Source: Hygrophila difformis
Lineage: Eukaryota > Streptophyta > Magnoliopsida > Lamiales > Acanthaceae
NCBI GenBank assembly: GCA_030278955.1
Contig: JAOANR010000005.1
Coordinates: 28,449,849 to 28,513,848 of the forward strand
DNA length: 64,000 bases
Direction of reading: 5' to 3'
The position numbers were made by a program, and so were the translations under genes. Within the stretch, counting starts at the first letter, position 1, and the number at the start of each line of letters is the position of its first letter. Positions 22,324-34,878 of this stretch are shown here, piece by piece. The notes beneath the pieces were generated by a model. That model worked only from the letters and a program-made list of their open reading frames with translations, made no database searches and was not told where the DNA came from.

Positions 22324-23437
22324 ATGGCACCTAGGGGAAGGCCAAGGAGGGTAGTCCCAAACAGCGGTGATGCTAACGTACCTAACAACAATGAGATTCC
22401 TCAAAACGTAGGAGGGCGAGTGCCTCCTGTTCCCAATAATATGGATGAGCGTCTAAGGAATGTTGAGGAAGTTCTCGTAGCATTAGGAAATGCCGAGGTG
22501 CAACATGCACAAGCGGGTGTACCACCGCCGGTGGCCCGAGTCAACTACCTAGCATTGGTAAACCCTTACAAACCACCTCATTATGACAGCCAAGAGGACC
22601 CGACCAAGTTGGAGAATTGGATTCGATCTTTTGACAAGCTTCTTACTGCCGTCAAATGCCCCGAGGACGAGAAGGTTCGAGTGGCGACCTATTATCTGGA
22701 TGGAGAGGCGGACGAGTGGTGGCAACATCTCCAAGGAGATTTGGCCGAGGTTGAGAAGGTTTATACATGGGAAGAATTTGAGGAAGTGTTGAGAGAGAGG
22801 TTTTATTCACTGAGCACTAAGGCTGCAAAGTATGAAAAATTTATTAACTTAAGACAAGGAGGAAAAATGATGCAAGAGTACTATACCAAATTCAAGGAGC
22901 TAGTTCGATTCACGCCGAGATTGGTACCAACTGATTCTGAAAAAGCCCAAATATTCGAGAAATACTAGTTGGAGGGCAACACACTACATTACAGGCAGTG
23001 TATGACCGAGCTGTAGCAATCGCTCGTGTCCAACAATTGAAGCGTAAGGACAATGGTGAGTCGAGCAAGGGCTCGCAAGGATTTGAGAAAAAGAATCGAA
23101 GCAATAACAATAACAATTTGAGGAAGGACAATGGTCAAGCTAGGTTCGATGGACCTAAGGAGAATGCGGACAGAGGTTTAAATAACAGAAGAAATGACAC
23201 CCGTGGTACATCCATACCACGATGCCCGCAGTGCCACAAAGCCCATCTGGTGTGCGAGTGCCCTAGGCGTGGAACTTGTTGTAGATGTGGTAGGAAGACC
23301 ACATGATTAGAGAATGCAATATTCGTGAGGAGATGATCGAGAAGAGGTTGGATCTGATAAACCCTCCTCACGGGAATCGCCCGACTGGGCCAAATCAGCC
23401 CAATAATCAAGGACAGAGGCCACAACAGAATCGCAAC
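22324..23437 (+). pseudogene. gag: E5 gag, frameshifted and truncated
   Basis: It starts MAPRGRPRRVV at 22324 and runs through NYLALVNPYKPPHY, WIRSFDKLLTAVKCPEDE, the intact DEWWQHL motif and YYTKFKELVRFTPRLVP, then stops at 22968 after a deletion. A second frame (22998-23306) covers the AVYDRAVAIARVQQLKR region and a zinc-rich part, CPQCHKAHLVCECPRRGTCCRCGR. A further one-base slip separates this from the GHMIREC half of the knuckle near 23300. Coding similarity continues to about 23437, where the E6 LTR begins. Equivalent to E1 gag but a different subfamily. Non-functional. Confidence 0.88.
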
Positions 23438-25086
23438 TGGCATGGATGCCCGGATCAACCCGAGTAAGAAGGCGGATCAAATTTGGATAGACGGAAACCC
23501 ACCGGAGCATCGCCGGAAGATCGCTGGAGTATCGCCAGAATTCTGCCGGATTCCGGCAAGTCAACGCCGGTCAGCCGCTGGTCAAAGACACCAACAAATG
23601 GATTAAGGAACAATTGGACCAATGTTGTTGGGCTAAGGTTTAAAGGTGTTTGGGCTCAATTAATGGAAGGGAAAAAGGGGCCCAATCAGAATTTACCTCA
23701 ATCGGCCCAATCCACCAAACCGCAGCCCACCAGTCTTGAGCCCATCCGTCCACACACACCAGCCCAGCCCAAGCAGCACCCCCTTGGTCCAATTCAACTC
23801 AGGCCGGCCCAATTCCATTCGAGCCCAACAACTCCAACAACCAGCCCAACTCAAAGTCGGCCCAAGGTGACGGAGGCCCATCCAGATCGCCACCCTCATC
23901 CGTGCTCAACGCCGATCTTCTTCTCCGGCGAGGGCTCCTGTCCCCGTTCTCCTTCCGGCAGCGAAGTTACGTCGCCCTCTCGTCTCCTCCGCCGTTCCTA
24001 TCATCTCCGAACAACTCAGCAAGCCATCGACGTTTCCTCCATCGTCACCGGCCACCATCTTCGTCTCCGGAAAACCCTCGCCGTTGCAACTCCGCCAACA
24101 CCCGCAGCAGCTCGGCCTCCTCCGGAAGCGCCCTCTCACCACCGCTTCTGCCAACAACCGAAGCAGCCGCCATCCTCGCGGACCTGTTCCCGAATACGCC
24201 TGCAACTCCCGGCCATGGAGTCCCCATCTCCGGCAGCCACGAGCGTCGGCCGTCTCTCCTCCGGAACCTCACCCTCGACGTCCACAAGCTATTGGCAGCC
24301 CCTGGGATGAACCATGGCACCTCCGGCAGTGTCTCCAGTCACCTTGTTCAACTCCGGCGAGACCCCGAAAACCGAAGCTTGGCCGTAGAAGAAAACCCCG
24401 ATTCGCCGCTGCAAAACTTCCAACGCCGACTGTTCTCTCCTCCGGCCAAGTCCACTGTTCGACACCTTCACTCCCAAGCCTTCCTGGGCCCCGGGACTCA
24501 TGTCGCTAACCTTTCCTCCATTTGGTCTTGCGACACACTCTTGCCAAGGTCTTGCGACATGCCTGCCAAGGACGACAGAATACATCTCCTGCCAATTTCC
24601 AATGTTGAGCTGGGAGGTCCCTGTCGCAAGCCACAATTTTTTTGAGTCTCACGACACGCTTGGCGATAGGATCCTCATTTTTCAACACTTGTTCAATTGT
24701 CTAGGGTTGCTTAATTAATATCGATAGTTGTTTAATTGCTTGTAATTTGGGATGCCTATAAATAGGCAATCCCCAACACTTTGCCATTCACCCTTTGAAT
24801 GAATATAATTGAAATCACTTTGTACAGTGTTTATATCTTGTTTGGAGGGTCACCCATGAATTCATCCCTTTTTGGATAATTCCTTTTGAGCATTTGAGGT
24901 GTGCTCAATCGTATTGACACCTTGAGGATATCGGTTGAGGGATTGATGAACACTTTGTGTTAGTAAATCCAAGATTGAGTGTCCAAAGAGGAAATCTCAC
25001 TTATCCTTTTATTTTCCCATTTTTCCATCTTCCTTTGTTCATCATTGTTCTTGTTCCATAAATCGTATCCAATCCGATCCATGGCA
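23438..25086 (+). repeat. E6 5' LTR (1649 bp)
   Basis: The ends TGGCATGG...CCATGGCA form a near-perfect short inverted repeat. Positions 23438-24365 match 39839-40761 in the 3' LTR. The first 930 bp are unusually GC- and Pro/Ser-codon-rich and contain about eleven GCCCA motifs (23676-23890). Long overlapping frames here are broken by indels in the other LTR, so I do not call genes. Positions 24366-25086 are AT-richer and carry the TATA box. Confidence 0.82.
24757..24764 (+). promoter_or_regulatory. TATA box of E6 5' LTR
   Basis: TATAAATA is centred in the palindrome GCCTATAAATAGGC, about 330 bp before the LTR end, a normal place for the U3/R boundary. Confidence 0.55.
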
Positions 25087-25094
25087 TATCTTTT

Positions 25095-25106
25095 TGGTAT
25101 CAGAGC
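25095..25106 (+). other. E6 primer-binding site (tRNA-iMet)
   Basis: TGGTATCAGAGC is an exact match to the plant initiator-Met tRNA 3' end, 8 nt after the LTR. Confidence 0.85.
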
Positions 25107-26163
25107 TTAGATTGGATCGATTTACCATTTCCATTTCTTTCCAAAAATCCAAAAATTCCAAAAACTCCAAAAATAGAGTTTCTGTGTACTGTTCACCGAA
25201 CATCCGTTTTGCTCAGGCCAAAATCTCTGATTTCTGAGTTCATATTCGGATTGAGTAGGTTGATTACATAGAGATTCATATAAAGTTCTTCCGATTTGGC
25301 CAAGGGAGCTATTTTCTATGATTTTTCCTAGTTTTGGCCATTTTTCCCCAAAAATATCTTTTCTTCATTCTAGTTGGGTTTGATCTTGTGTCTCACCCCT
25401 CTCCATTTGGAATCACTTTCCATTTGGCAATTTTTATCACCTAATCTAAGGGGTTATGCTGCCCAAATTTTTCCAAACTCACCATTTCCTTCAAAAACCC
25501 ATTCCAAAACCCTAGAGTTAAGTTCTGTCCACTGTTCGCATTTTCTGGTCACAGGTCGTTTAGAATTTTGCAAATCTGATTCCAGAATCTTGTTCCTCTC
25601 GTCGAATACATAGGTTTGCATATAAAGAACATAAAAAACGGACATCGAGAGCCAAAGTTATGGCCATTTGAAGATTCTAGCATTGTTCTTGGTGTTCTTC
25701 ACTCCAAATCCCAAAAATATTCATGTTTTGCTTTTTGGTCTTGTAATTTGTTGTTTTTACTCACTTTGTGGATTGTTTTTGCATTGATTAATGGTTTGTA
25801 AGCTTAATTGGTTATTATGCAAGCTTAATCCGAGAAGAGTTGAGTGTTCTTGAGTGTTGGGATTAATTTTGGATTAGGGTTTGTGTTTGAATGTTTGAAT
25901 GATCTTGAGTTGTTCTTGGCATCTTCAAAGGATCTTCAAATTGTTCTTGCTGGGTATCTTTTTGATCCAAAGGGGCAATATCAAGGGTGTTTTGGGAAAT
26001 TTGAGGCCAACCAAAAATCTGTATCGGTACCAAAGTGAGAAGGGGTCGTACACCATTTTGTTGGTTGCAAATGGACATACAAACTTGGCCATTAAAACCC
26101 CAAATTATTTCCCTATTTGTGCCTACACAAAAACAACAAGGCAAAGAACACGTACAAGGGCAA
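25107..26163 (+). other. E6 leader, first part
   Basis: About 1.05 kb of untranslated leader with no convincing ORF, ending at the S1 insertion. With 28974-29885 it forms a leader of about 2 kb, long for an LTR element. Confidence 0.55.
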
Positions 26164-26168
26164 GGGAA

Positions 26169-28968
26169 TGTGATACCACCTAATTTTCCGTGCACTTTTG
26201 TAAACTGTTGAACTACGTTATGGCTTGATCCCTTTACCGGGTACGTAGGCAGCTTAGAAGTTTTAATTCTAAGTTCAGTCACAACATAATAAAACAAGCA
26301 CAAGACCTTAGCACGAGAAAAGCCGAAACACAACTTCGAGGACGAAGTTGATTCTTAAGGAGGGTAGACTGTAATACCCGAGCATTTTCCATCATTAAAT
26401 AAAACAATAATTAAATAAATAAATAATAAATACAATAAATACCATAAATAAATAAATGAATCCAGCAAATAAGGAAATAAATAAAGATAAGGAAATGAGA
26501 TTTTAACTTAAAAAGGAATTTAATTAAATAAAAGGAATTATTAAAGGTAAATAAATTGTACACCAAAACCCGACACTAATGAACTCGAGGATTCAAGTCC
26601 AAAACACCCAATTAGACTCGAGCGAAAATTTAGAGAGAAAGTAGAAACCCGAATATACCCCGGAAATCGGAATTCGGGAGCATAGAGGGATAGAAACCCG
26701 AAAGAGAGGCGGAAAAGCACGACGGATCGCACGACCCGCCCGGACCGAAGTCCAGGCGAGTGCCGCGCGGTGGCCGCGCGGTGGAAGGGGAAACAGCGCG
26801 CCACGACCGCGCCACTTGACAGATTCGCCCGTTGCGTGAATCTCTCGCCCGAACGCGGACTTTTCGACTTTCGGTTGAACATCTCTCGACCCAAGACCTT
26901 TAGGTCAGATGTTGGACGCCCTAGGGATTGAGAAATCTATAAATAAGCCCCTTGGGAGCCCCAAACAAGTTTACAAAACCCTACAACCTTCTATACGTTC
27001 GAAACCCTAAATTCGGAGTCAACGGAAAGCACCAAACGGAGGCAGCAGCTTTGGACGAAAATCCAAGGATCTCCCAACGTTGTGGTAAGCTCTAGTCCGA
27101 TAAATCTTTTCACGTTTCAATCCGAAAACGGATTCTAACTTCGGTTCTTTTCTTTCTACACCCCGTATTGGATCTAGATCGTAGAACCCGACGAACGGAG
27201 AGGAGAAACGGTGATCTGGAAGCCACGCCTCCGAATTAGACATCCCCGACGTTCATAAACTCAGTAAGTTAACTCTTACATGGTCTTGGGATGAATTAAA
27301 ACATTCGAAACTAAAAGATTAACAAGAAATCGAAAATCTGTCAACTATTACTTTCTACCGACGCAACAGATTTGATGAATTTTTCCTAACCTTAAAACAA
27401 ACTCAAACGGAAAAACTTAAAACACAAAAAACGTTCCTAAGTCTTAGATCTAGCTACTGTAAAATTTTGAGAATTTTTGGAGTTGATTTGATATGAGAAA
27501 ACCCACCGAAACCGAGCTGTTTGAATCTAGATCTTGAAATCTTGGACAGAACTTAGGAATGATCTTGATCACGTTTTTGACATAGGATCTAGGCTGTTTC
27601 AGATCTTTGGCCGAACATGAAAGTTGTAGATAAATGTCTTAAGATGATCTCTGTCAAACTTCATTAAATTTGGAGTTGAATTGCTATGGTAGAATTCGAA
27701 ATCTTTAAACTGTGATACATTAAACTCGGACAGATTTGTTCTTATGCGAAAATTGGTGATTTTGACCTACTTAGGTATCTCGGATTGAAAAAGTTAAAAC
27801 ACGAAATTGTAGATCTTGATGTTTCCGAGTCAGATATGAAAGTTTGGAATTTTTGGAATTAAATCTGATTTTAGACGAATTTTAGAGTAAACTGTGATTT
27901 ACCGAAACGAAATCTTGAAATCTTGTTGAAACATGGAATTAACCTTTAGGGTTGAAAAGAGTTGAGATATTATTTTTAAATAATTACCATTGAAGTCAGA
28001 TTTTAAAAATTAAATCCCCTTACAAACTTGATAAATTAAAATTAGGGGTGAGTGCTCTGCAGGGTGCCCCCTAACGATTCACTTCGTGCCGTAATGGACG
28101 ATGGTGACCCCGCGCGCTAAACTTGAGATATGGATTGCCTAAACGGCGAAATATAGAGCCTACACTCTCGTGAATATCCGTATGGGTTTCCCGAGGCTCC
28201 GGAGTGGTACTGGGTATGGCTGATACGGTTGCGGCCGCCGGGCTACCGGCTAAACTTGTTGACATCGCGATGCTATCGTGAAACTTTGAGATACCAAATC
28301 GGGAATGTAATGGGGATTCTAAATTAAATTAAATTAGATTAAATTATGTTGTTGTCCAATTAAATTATTTAAACGCTTTATTTAAATTATGGCTTTTATG
28401 ATTCAACCATGTGATATGTGTTATTAAATAGAGCCCCGAGATAAATTACGCTATTGGATATTGATTAGATGAAATTAAATATTATGTTATTATCATGCTT
28501 TGTTAAATTATTAAATTTATGGCTTTAAAACCCTACGATCATGCATGTGTTAGCTTACTCAGCAATTTTGCTGACCAAAACCATTTTTTTTATTCCTTTC
28601 CTTACAGAATATGTGGAATGAGCATGTTGAGCACGATTCATGCATGGGTTTTTGGGGAACACTTATTTTGCTTTTAAATTTCGTACTTAGACTATATTAT
28701 GGACGGGCCTGTTTAACCCGTGTTTTGGCCATGTCGGCCCTTTTTATATTTTCCGCTGTGATACTGTACTAAACCAAATATTTCCGCTGCGCTATGCTAC
28801 TGTTATTTTCGAATTATATTGTATGGGCTATTTTGAATGCTTTAAATGTTTTTAAATACTGCAATACCTAGCCTTGCATCTCTTTAGTAAGCTCGGAGAA
28901 ACCGTGTCTTACTAGGGAGATGTGGCGGTGACATCCCGACATGGGTGACCAAAAACCGGGGTGTTACA
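26169..28968 (+). repeat. S1: solo Tekay-type LTR, long form (2800 bp)
   Basis: It starts TGTGATACCACC and ends GGTGTTACA, with perfect 5-bp duplications GGGAA at 26164-26168 and 28969-28973. It is related throughout to the E1 LTR. A nested second start TGTAATACCCGAG lies at 26370 directly after AAGGAGGGTAGAC, exactly where the E1 short form begins. It arose by recombination between two LTRs of an element inserted in the E6 leader. It proves that the long form is a genuine terminal repeat. Confidence 0.92.
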
Positions 28969-28973
28969 GGGAA

Positions 28974-29885
28974 TTTGGTAATTCAAAATTGTATTTTGTG
29001 CACTCCTTAAGACAATACGGGTCCCACCGAGTGTTTCTCAATCCCATAATTACTCCTCCATTCCGCGTACACAATAGAGAATTTTGGGGGAATTTCAACA
29101 ATCCGGACGCATTCATTGTTTAAGAAGTTGAACTTGGAATTCAAATTCCAACAAGTGGATCTTGATAATTAGATTGTGTTAAATTTGATTTAATTAGTTG
29201 GGCAATTATTTTATTGTTCAATTGGTTAAATTAAATTGGGTATTTATTTTACTGTGCGATTTCACTGAATTAAATCATGAATAATTTATCGGGTTGAAGT
29301 TCCGTCAGTGTCTACACCTGACAGTGGAATTCCCCGAGGAATAAGTGCTTGTCAATGTTCCTCTGATTTATTTCACAAATCACAGAGTTGAAGCTCCGTC
29401 TGCAATTGCAGATAGTGGAGTTCCTCAACAGTACATTTTTACCCGGCTACCCTTGATCGCAGTTGATAGAAGCTTGTTCATATTTATTTCTGGGTTTGTG
29501 TGTGAGGCATATATTTGTGAGATTCTGAGTGCTTTATTTTGTGAGGTTTATACTTTACACTTTAAAATTGCGAGGAATCGATTTATTGCTTGCAGGCTGA
29601 TTAAAATTGCAAACTATAATTTGTGCACTGCAATCACACACAGAATCCGTGCTTTTCCTTGATAGAGTCGAACTCTGCATTCTGATTCTTGCACTGTGCA
29701 TCCCATATTTTATTTTCTCTTACCGTCTGTCGTTGGTTGATACGATTGAGCATTATCCGGATTTTTAGGAACCAACCGGTGGAGAATTCGGACCTACTGC
29801 GAGAGATACAGTTGCGAGATCACTCTACATATTTCAGTTGATTTATGCTAACCCATTATACATATATCTAGTTTGCTTTTCTGAA
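28974..29885 (+). other. E6 leader, second part
   Basis: Non-coding leader between S1 and the E6 gag start. It contains two related hairpin segments (29294-29338 and 29381-29425) sharing the frame GTTGAAG-TCCGTC...AGTGGA-TTCC around different stems. Confidence 0.5.
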
Positions 29886-31717
29886 ATGGCAGGTACTTCT
29901 GACCCAGCGATAATGGAATTACTGAGGAGCCTGAATGCAAACATGGTGTCCATGAAGCAAGATTTTGATGCAAAATTTGAAAGGATGGATGCAAAATTTG
30001 AAAGGATGGAAACACGTATGGATTCCATGAATCTGAAGATTGAGAGCGTCTCAACAAAAATTGAGGAGTCTAATCAGCAAGTGCACTGCAGGATCAACGA
30101 AGTTACTGATGACTTCGAAGAAAAATTGGATCAACTTGCTACGGATTTTGAAGAGGCTTTAAATGTGCAAGTGGATCACCGTATTGGAATTTTGTCTGCA
30201 AAGCTGAGTGAGAAAGTCGAGTCCCTTGCTGAGGAAGTGGACCGACAAACTGAAGAATTGCAGGAACACATCATAATCTCCACCACTTAGAATGAGCTTA
30301 AATTGGATGCAACTGCATCATTCCTCCAAAAATCTGTCAAGGACTTTGTTGCTCGTCATGGTCTGAAGATAACAGAAAAGATTAAAAATCTCTTCTGTCA
30401 ATCTGAGAAGGAATTAAATACTACCATTGAAGACCAGCTTGAGAAGATAGCAGGACAGATTGAGGGGAAATTGGAGTATGAATTGGAGCAATTGGGTAAC
30501 AGACTTGAAGAGCAAATAGTCGAGCGAGCTGGACAGACATCGACTACCGATCTGATGGCCAATTGTTCTTCCGAAATTTCAAAATTAATTGGTCAATTCA
30601 GGGGAGAAATATCTGCATTATTTTGTTCTGAATGTACTACTTTATCTGATAGATTCACTGCTAAACTTAAAAATTTTGCAGATGAGGTAGACTACCGACT
30701 TGAGCAAGAATTGTGGAGCAAGCTAGAAACCGAACTTGGGAGAGTTTTGGAAGATGATTTCGGCATCACACGAAAGTACAAACCTCCCGATCCGGACCCT
30801 CCACCAGCTCCTAAGAATACAATCAGCTCACACTCAGTGTAATACCCCGTAAGAATGCATATGCATTTATTTCGAAACTCGAATATTTTGTATCCCAAAT
30901 AAATTCTTTTTGAACTACGTAATGACTTGATCCCTTCACAGGGTACGTAGGCAACTTGGAAATTTCAATTCTGGGTTCAGTCAAATAATATCAAACAACA
31001 AAACACAATGATACAATCGCAATCAATCAATCGATCAATAAGTCGCGCAACTTCGGGGACGAAGTTGATTCTTAAGGAGGATAGATTGTAATACCATAGA
31101 AATTGCCCGAAATATATATATGAATATATATTTTTGATTAATTCACTAAGTAGATTTTTAATCAAATCTATATATATTTATATGTTCAAATATTTGCTTA
31201 AAGATTAGTATATTATTTTCTACAAAACATACTTTGAAAAATTATATATATTTGTCTTTTCAAATAAATATATGGATTTCAATATCAAGTGTAATAAGTA
31301 TATGGTTCATAGAATATTTTAAATCCATATACAAGTTTATATACACATATATACCTTGGTCTTGAAATAATCTTTCCAAACATGTACACATGTATATACA
31401 TGTATATATTTACATGTTTAAATTATAATGAGAATTATCTATTTTCTATATATCCTTGATTAATCATTCTACCCATATATTTTTTATTATGGAATTATTC
31501 TAGAATGCCATAATATAATTGGGAATAATTTGACTATGGTTTGAAATTTGTAGGGTGGAATATTAATCATATCTTGTCATTTTCAAATAAAGAATATATT
31601 CCTTTTTGAAGCTATGTATGACTTACAAGATCACAAAAATTCCCACATTATGATTTTTTTTAAGATAAGAATCTTAATATATATATAAAAAAAAAATTTA
31701 AAAAAAAAAAAAAAAAA

Positions 31718-31767
31718 GTTACTGTAGCATGCTACTGTAGCAAGCTACTGTAGCATGCTACTGTAGC
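31718..31767 (+). repeat. Four 13-bp palindromic units in E2 5' LTR
   Basis: About four copies of GCTACTGTAGCAW stand in tandem (the first reads GTTACTGTAGC) right after a poly(A) tract. Each unit is a perfect inverted repeat GCTAC-T-GTAGC. The copy in the 3' LTR is at 35772-35821. Confidence 0.85.
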
Positions 31768-33429
31768 AGTCGGGCATTATGTGTTTTTGGCGACTTTTTG
31801 CCATTTTTTGGGTCCCAAAGGTGGGAATCTTGATCTATCACGGGGGAGGCATATTTTGGAAGTTATTAGCTGTCCCTAACACCTCATTTCAGTCATCAAC
31901 ACCCAAAGTTTCCTCCAAAACTCTCCCAAAACTCTCCCAAAGCCAAACACCCTTCCGGCGGACTTTCCGGCGAATTTCCGGCAACCAAATCCGACCAAGG
32001 AAGTGTGTAGATCAAGGATTGCAGGCTTTGGATTGTTGGTAAGATGTTAATCAAGTTTCCATATGGTTTTAAGATCATAAACATCATCCTAACTTAAGAA
32101 TCTTCGTATTCAAACACAAATCGGAGCCAAGGGAAGAATAAATCGGGTGGAAGAGATTCGTTCGTGACATCCCGTGGATTCCGGACGACCCCGTGACTTC
32201 CTAAACATCATCCCCACTGTAAGTTAACCTTACTATGGTTTTGGGTGACTTAAAATGCAACCAAACATAGAGATTCAACTCAAGAAAATTAATAAAAATC
32301 TGTCAACAAGAGAAACCCTCAACGCAGCGTTTTCGTATGAATTTTTCGAACCTCTAAAGCTGCTCAAACAATAAAACTCAAAACATGAAAAGTGTTCCTA
32401 AGACTTTGATTTAGCTTCTGTAAAAATTTTAGAATTTTTCATGATGTTTTGAAACCTGAAACCAACCCAAAACCGAAGAGTATTAAATCTGGATCTTAGA
32501 ACTTTGGCAGATTTCACTCTCAATCTTGTTGGTTATTTTGACCTTGGATCTAGGCCGATCTAGGATTGGAGTTGAACATAAGAATTGTAGATCTATGAGT
32601 TTGGAATATTACTGTAAGTTTTTAGAATTTTTCGTTGAGATTTGAGCCTCCGAATCTGAGCCGATCCGATCTGCGTTAGAACCGAATTCACGAACCTTGA
32701 CAGATTTCATTATCAAACTTGACGAGCAAAACTCTTACTTCGAGTGTTCAAACCTGAAAACTCAAAACTAAGATTTTGATCCAAAGATCTTAAGCTATAT
32801 TGTGTAAAAATTTCAGAAATTTTCATCAAGTTTTGATACCCCAAATCGTGTCGGACATATTCTGCGTTTTTAAGAATTGTCAAAGGATGACAGATTTCAT
32901 AACCGATCTTGAGGAGCTTATTCCTATCATTTCTAGCACGAACTAATCTTTGAGTTCTAAACAAAAGTTGCATATAATCATGTCTAGTATATGCATATGA
33001 AATTTCAGAATTTTTGGAGTCCATTTAATATGATAAAAAGTCAAATCTTTGAAAGGTGTCAAACCTGAATCCTGACAGCTTTTTGTTTCTGTCGAAAACT
33101 CGATTTTTGACATGCTTCCCATCGTTTTTCCGAAAAACTTAAAACACAAAAGTTGTTCATTGGGATGATTTTGAGATACTGTGAAAATTTCAGATCAATC
33201 GCCTAAGAAATGGATTTTTAAACCAAAAAGGCGTAAACTGTGACGCCAAATGATTTTTAAATCGAAGAGATTTTGAAATTCGAAACAAACGGTCGAGACG
33301 TTGAAATACGATATATCTATACTTTTGAAAAATCCCGTTACACCAAATAAAAACACATTTTCTTAAAAGAATTCTTTTGAAACATTGGGGATTTGTGACC
33401 AAGTTTGATATTATCAATATGGATCATAC

Positions 33430-33652
33430 GGTTATTTATGAGCCCTCCTGGCGAATGGTTATTTATGAGACTAGCGGACATAAGAGCCCTAGTGAAATGT
33501 TATTTATGAGGCTTGTGGACATAAGAGCCCAAGCGAACGGCTAGTGGACATAAGAGCCCTGGCGAATGGTTATTTATGAGACTTGTGGACATAAGAGCCC
33601 AAGGTGAAATATTGATTATGAGGATTGCGGTCACAAGAGCCCTGGTGAATGG
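33430..33652 (+). repeat. Minisatellite in E2 5' LTR
   Basis: Imperfect tandem units contain GGTTATTTATGAG and GGACATAAGAGCCC with variable spacers. There are about five units with partial deletions. The copy in the 3' LTR is at 37484-37706. Confidence 0.8.
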
Positions 33653-34312
33653 TGAACTATAAAAGAAACGAAAAATATTTTGAGAAATGGTTACGTAACG
33701 GGAGAATAAAAGATTTAATATTTTAAGTATTTATTTATTTATGCTTTGCAAATCATTTTACTATGTAAGTTGAATTATGATCACGTGAAAATACTTATTT
33801 TAAATCATGCCATTTATTTATTAGTGGATGATTAACTTATATTGTGTATTACCTACAAATATCTTTTTATTAAATTTAATTAAAGGCTTTGAAACCCCTA
33901 ACCCATGCTATGTGTTAACTTACTCAGCGCGTTTTTGCTGACCCAAACCATTTATCCCCTTTTTCTTACAGAGTCTGAAGAATATGCATCATCATATGCA
34001 TACTGGGAATTTTTGGGGATTTCATTATATTTTAAATCCCTGCATTAATTACGACTTGCATGAACGGGCCTGTTTAACCCGTGTTTTGGCCATGTCGGCC
34101 CTTATACTTTATTTCCGCTGCACAATTTATATTTCCGCTGCAACTTTGATGTATTAATTTTAAATTATATATGAATGGGCTGTTTGAATATTTTAAATTC
34201 TGAAAAACCATAGCCTTGCATCTCTTTAGTGAGCTCGGAGAAACCGTGTCTTGCTAGGGAGGTGTGGCGGTGGCATCCCGGCCTGGGTTACCAAAACCGG
34301 GGTGTTACAATG

Positions 34313-34328
34313 TGGTATCAGAGCCCGG
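34313..34328 (+). other. E2 primer-binding site (tRNA-iMet)
   Basis: TGGTATCAGAGCCCGG lies 3 nt after the 5' LTR. Confidence 0.9.
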
Positions 34329-34778
34329 ATTATTTTGAAGCTATTATATTTTAAAGAGCCCAATTATTATTTTGAAGTTAAAGCCCAAATTTTTAGCCCA
34401 AAATTTTTTAGAAGCCCAAGAAATTATTTTGGCCCAATAGCCTTGTTTTTATTTAAAGCCCAAATAATTTATTTCTTTCGGCCCAATATAGTGGCCCAAA
34501 CCTTTTATCCTTATTTTAATCTATCCATGGAATAAATTTATTTTTAAAACCCATGGATAAATAAATGCATGCATAAAATTTTTTTTTATTGGGGGGACAC
34601 ATATGCATATGCATACAAAATATTTACACTAACCCTTCTTATGTGAATTATCGGTAATAAGAAACACTCCTACCTTAGAACTTGACATGATCTTGACTTA
34701 GGAGCGCCAACTTAAGACTAACCTTGCCTTAGTCATAAATCTCGATCACTTAGAAACTCATCTTCGCGTGCTTCTAAA

Positions 34779-34820
34779 ATGGCACCTAGAAGAAAACTGA
34801 GGAAGGATCATATGCGATGA
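34779..34820 (+). pseudogene. gag: E2 gag stub (13 codons)
   Basis: It starts MAPRRKLRKDHMR and stops at TGA. The start matches the MAPRG start of E1 and E5 gag. Sequence then passes straight to the pol-end segment GTTATGGGGACATAACTG, which E1 also has just before its first polypurine tract. All of gag-pol between these points is deleted. Confidence 0.8.
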
Positions 34821-34878
34821 TACCCGAACCTGGTTGCGAATAATACATAGGCAGTTATGGGGACATAACTGTAATCTT

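Larger units (their letters stand above)
19209..23437 (+). mobile_element. E5: 5' part of a Tekay-like element, split by E6
   Basis: It comprises a 2685-bp LTR (19209-21893), a tRNA-iMet primer site and a gag pseudogene that breaks off at 23437 where E6 inserted. The pol region and 3' LTR are expected beyond the right window edge after the nested elements, so no target duplication can be checked; the 5' flank is GCGAT. It is the oldest layer of the nest because every later element lies inside it. Confidence 0.85.
30838..34309 (+). repeat. E2 5' LTR (3472 bp)
   Basis: It starts TGTAATACCCCGTAAG and ends GGGGTGTTACA. It includes a nested pseudo-start AAGGAGGATAGAT/TGTAATACC at 31087, TA-rich microsatellites, a poly(A) run, a GCTACTGTAGC array (31718-31767) and a minisatellite (about 33430-33652). 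No gene is visible in it. Confidence 0.93.

Noticed and set aside
23483..24310. Long overlapping reading frames on both strands in the E6 5' LTR, rich in Pro and Ser.
   Set aside because: The 3' LTR copy has indels that break these frames, and GC-rich CCG/TCC repeats create open frames by composition. Non-coding LTR is more likely.
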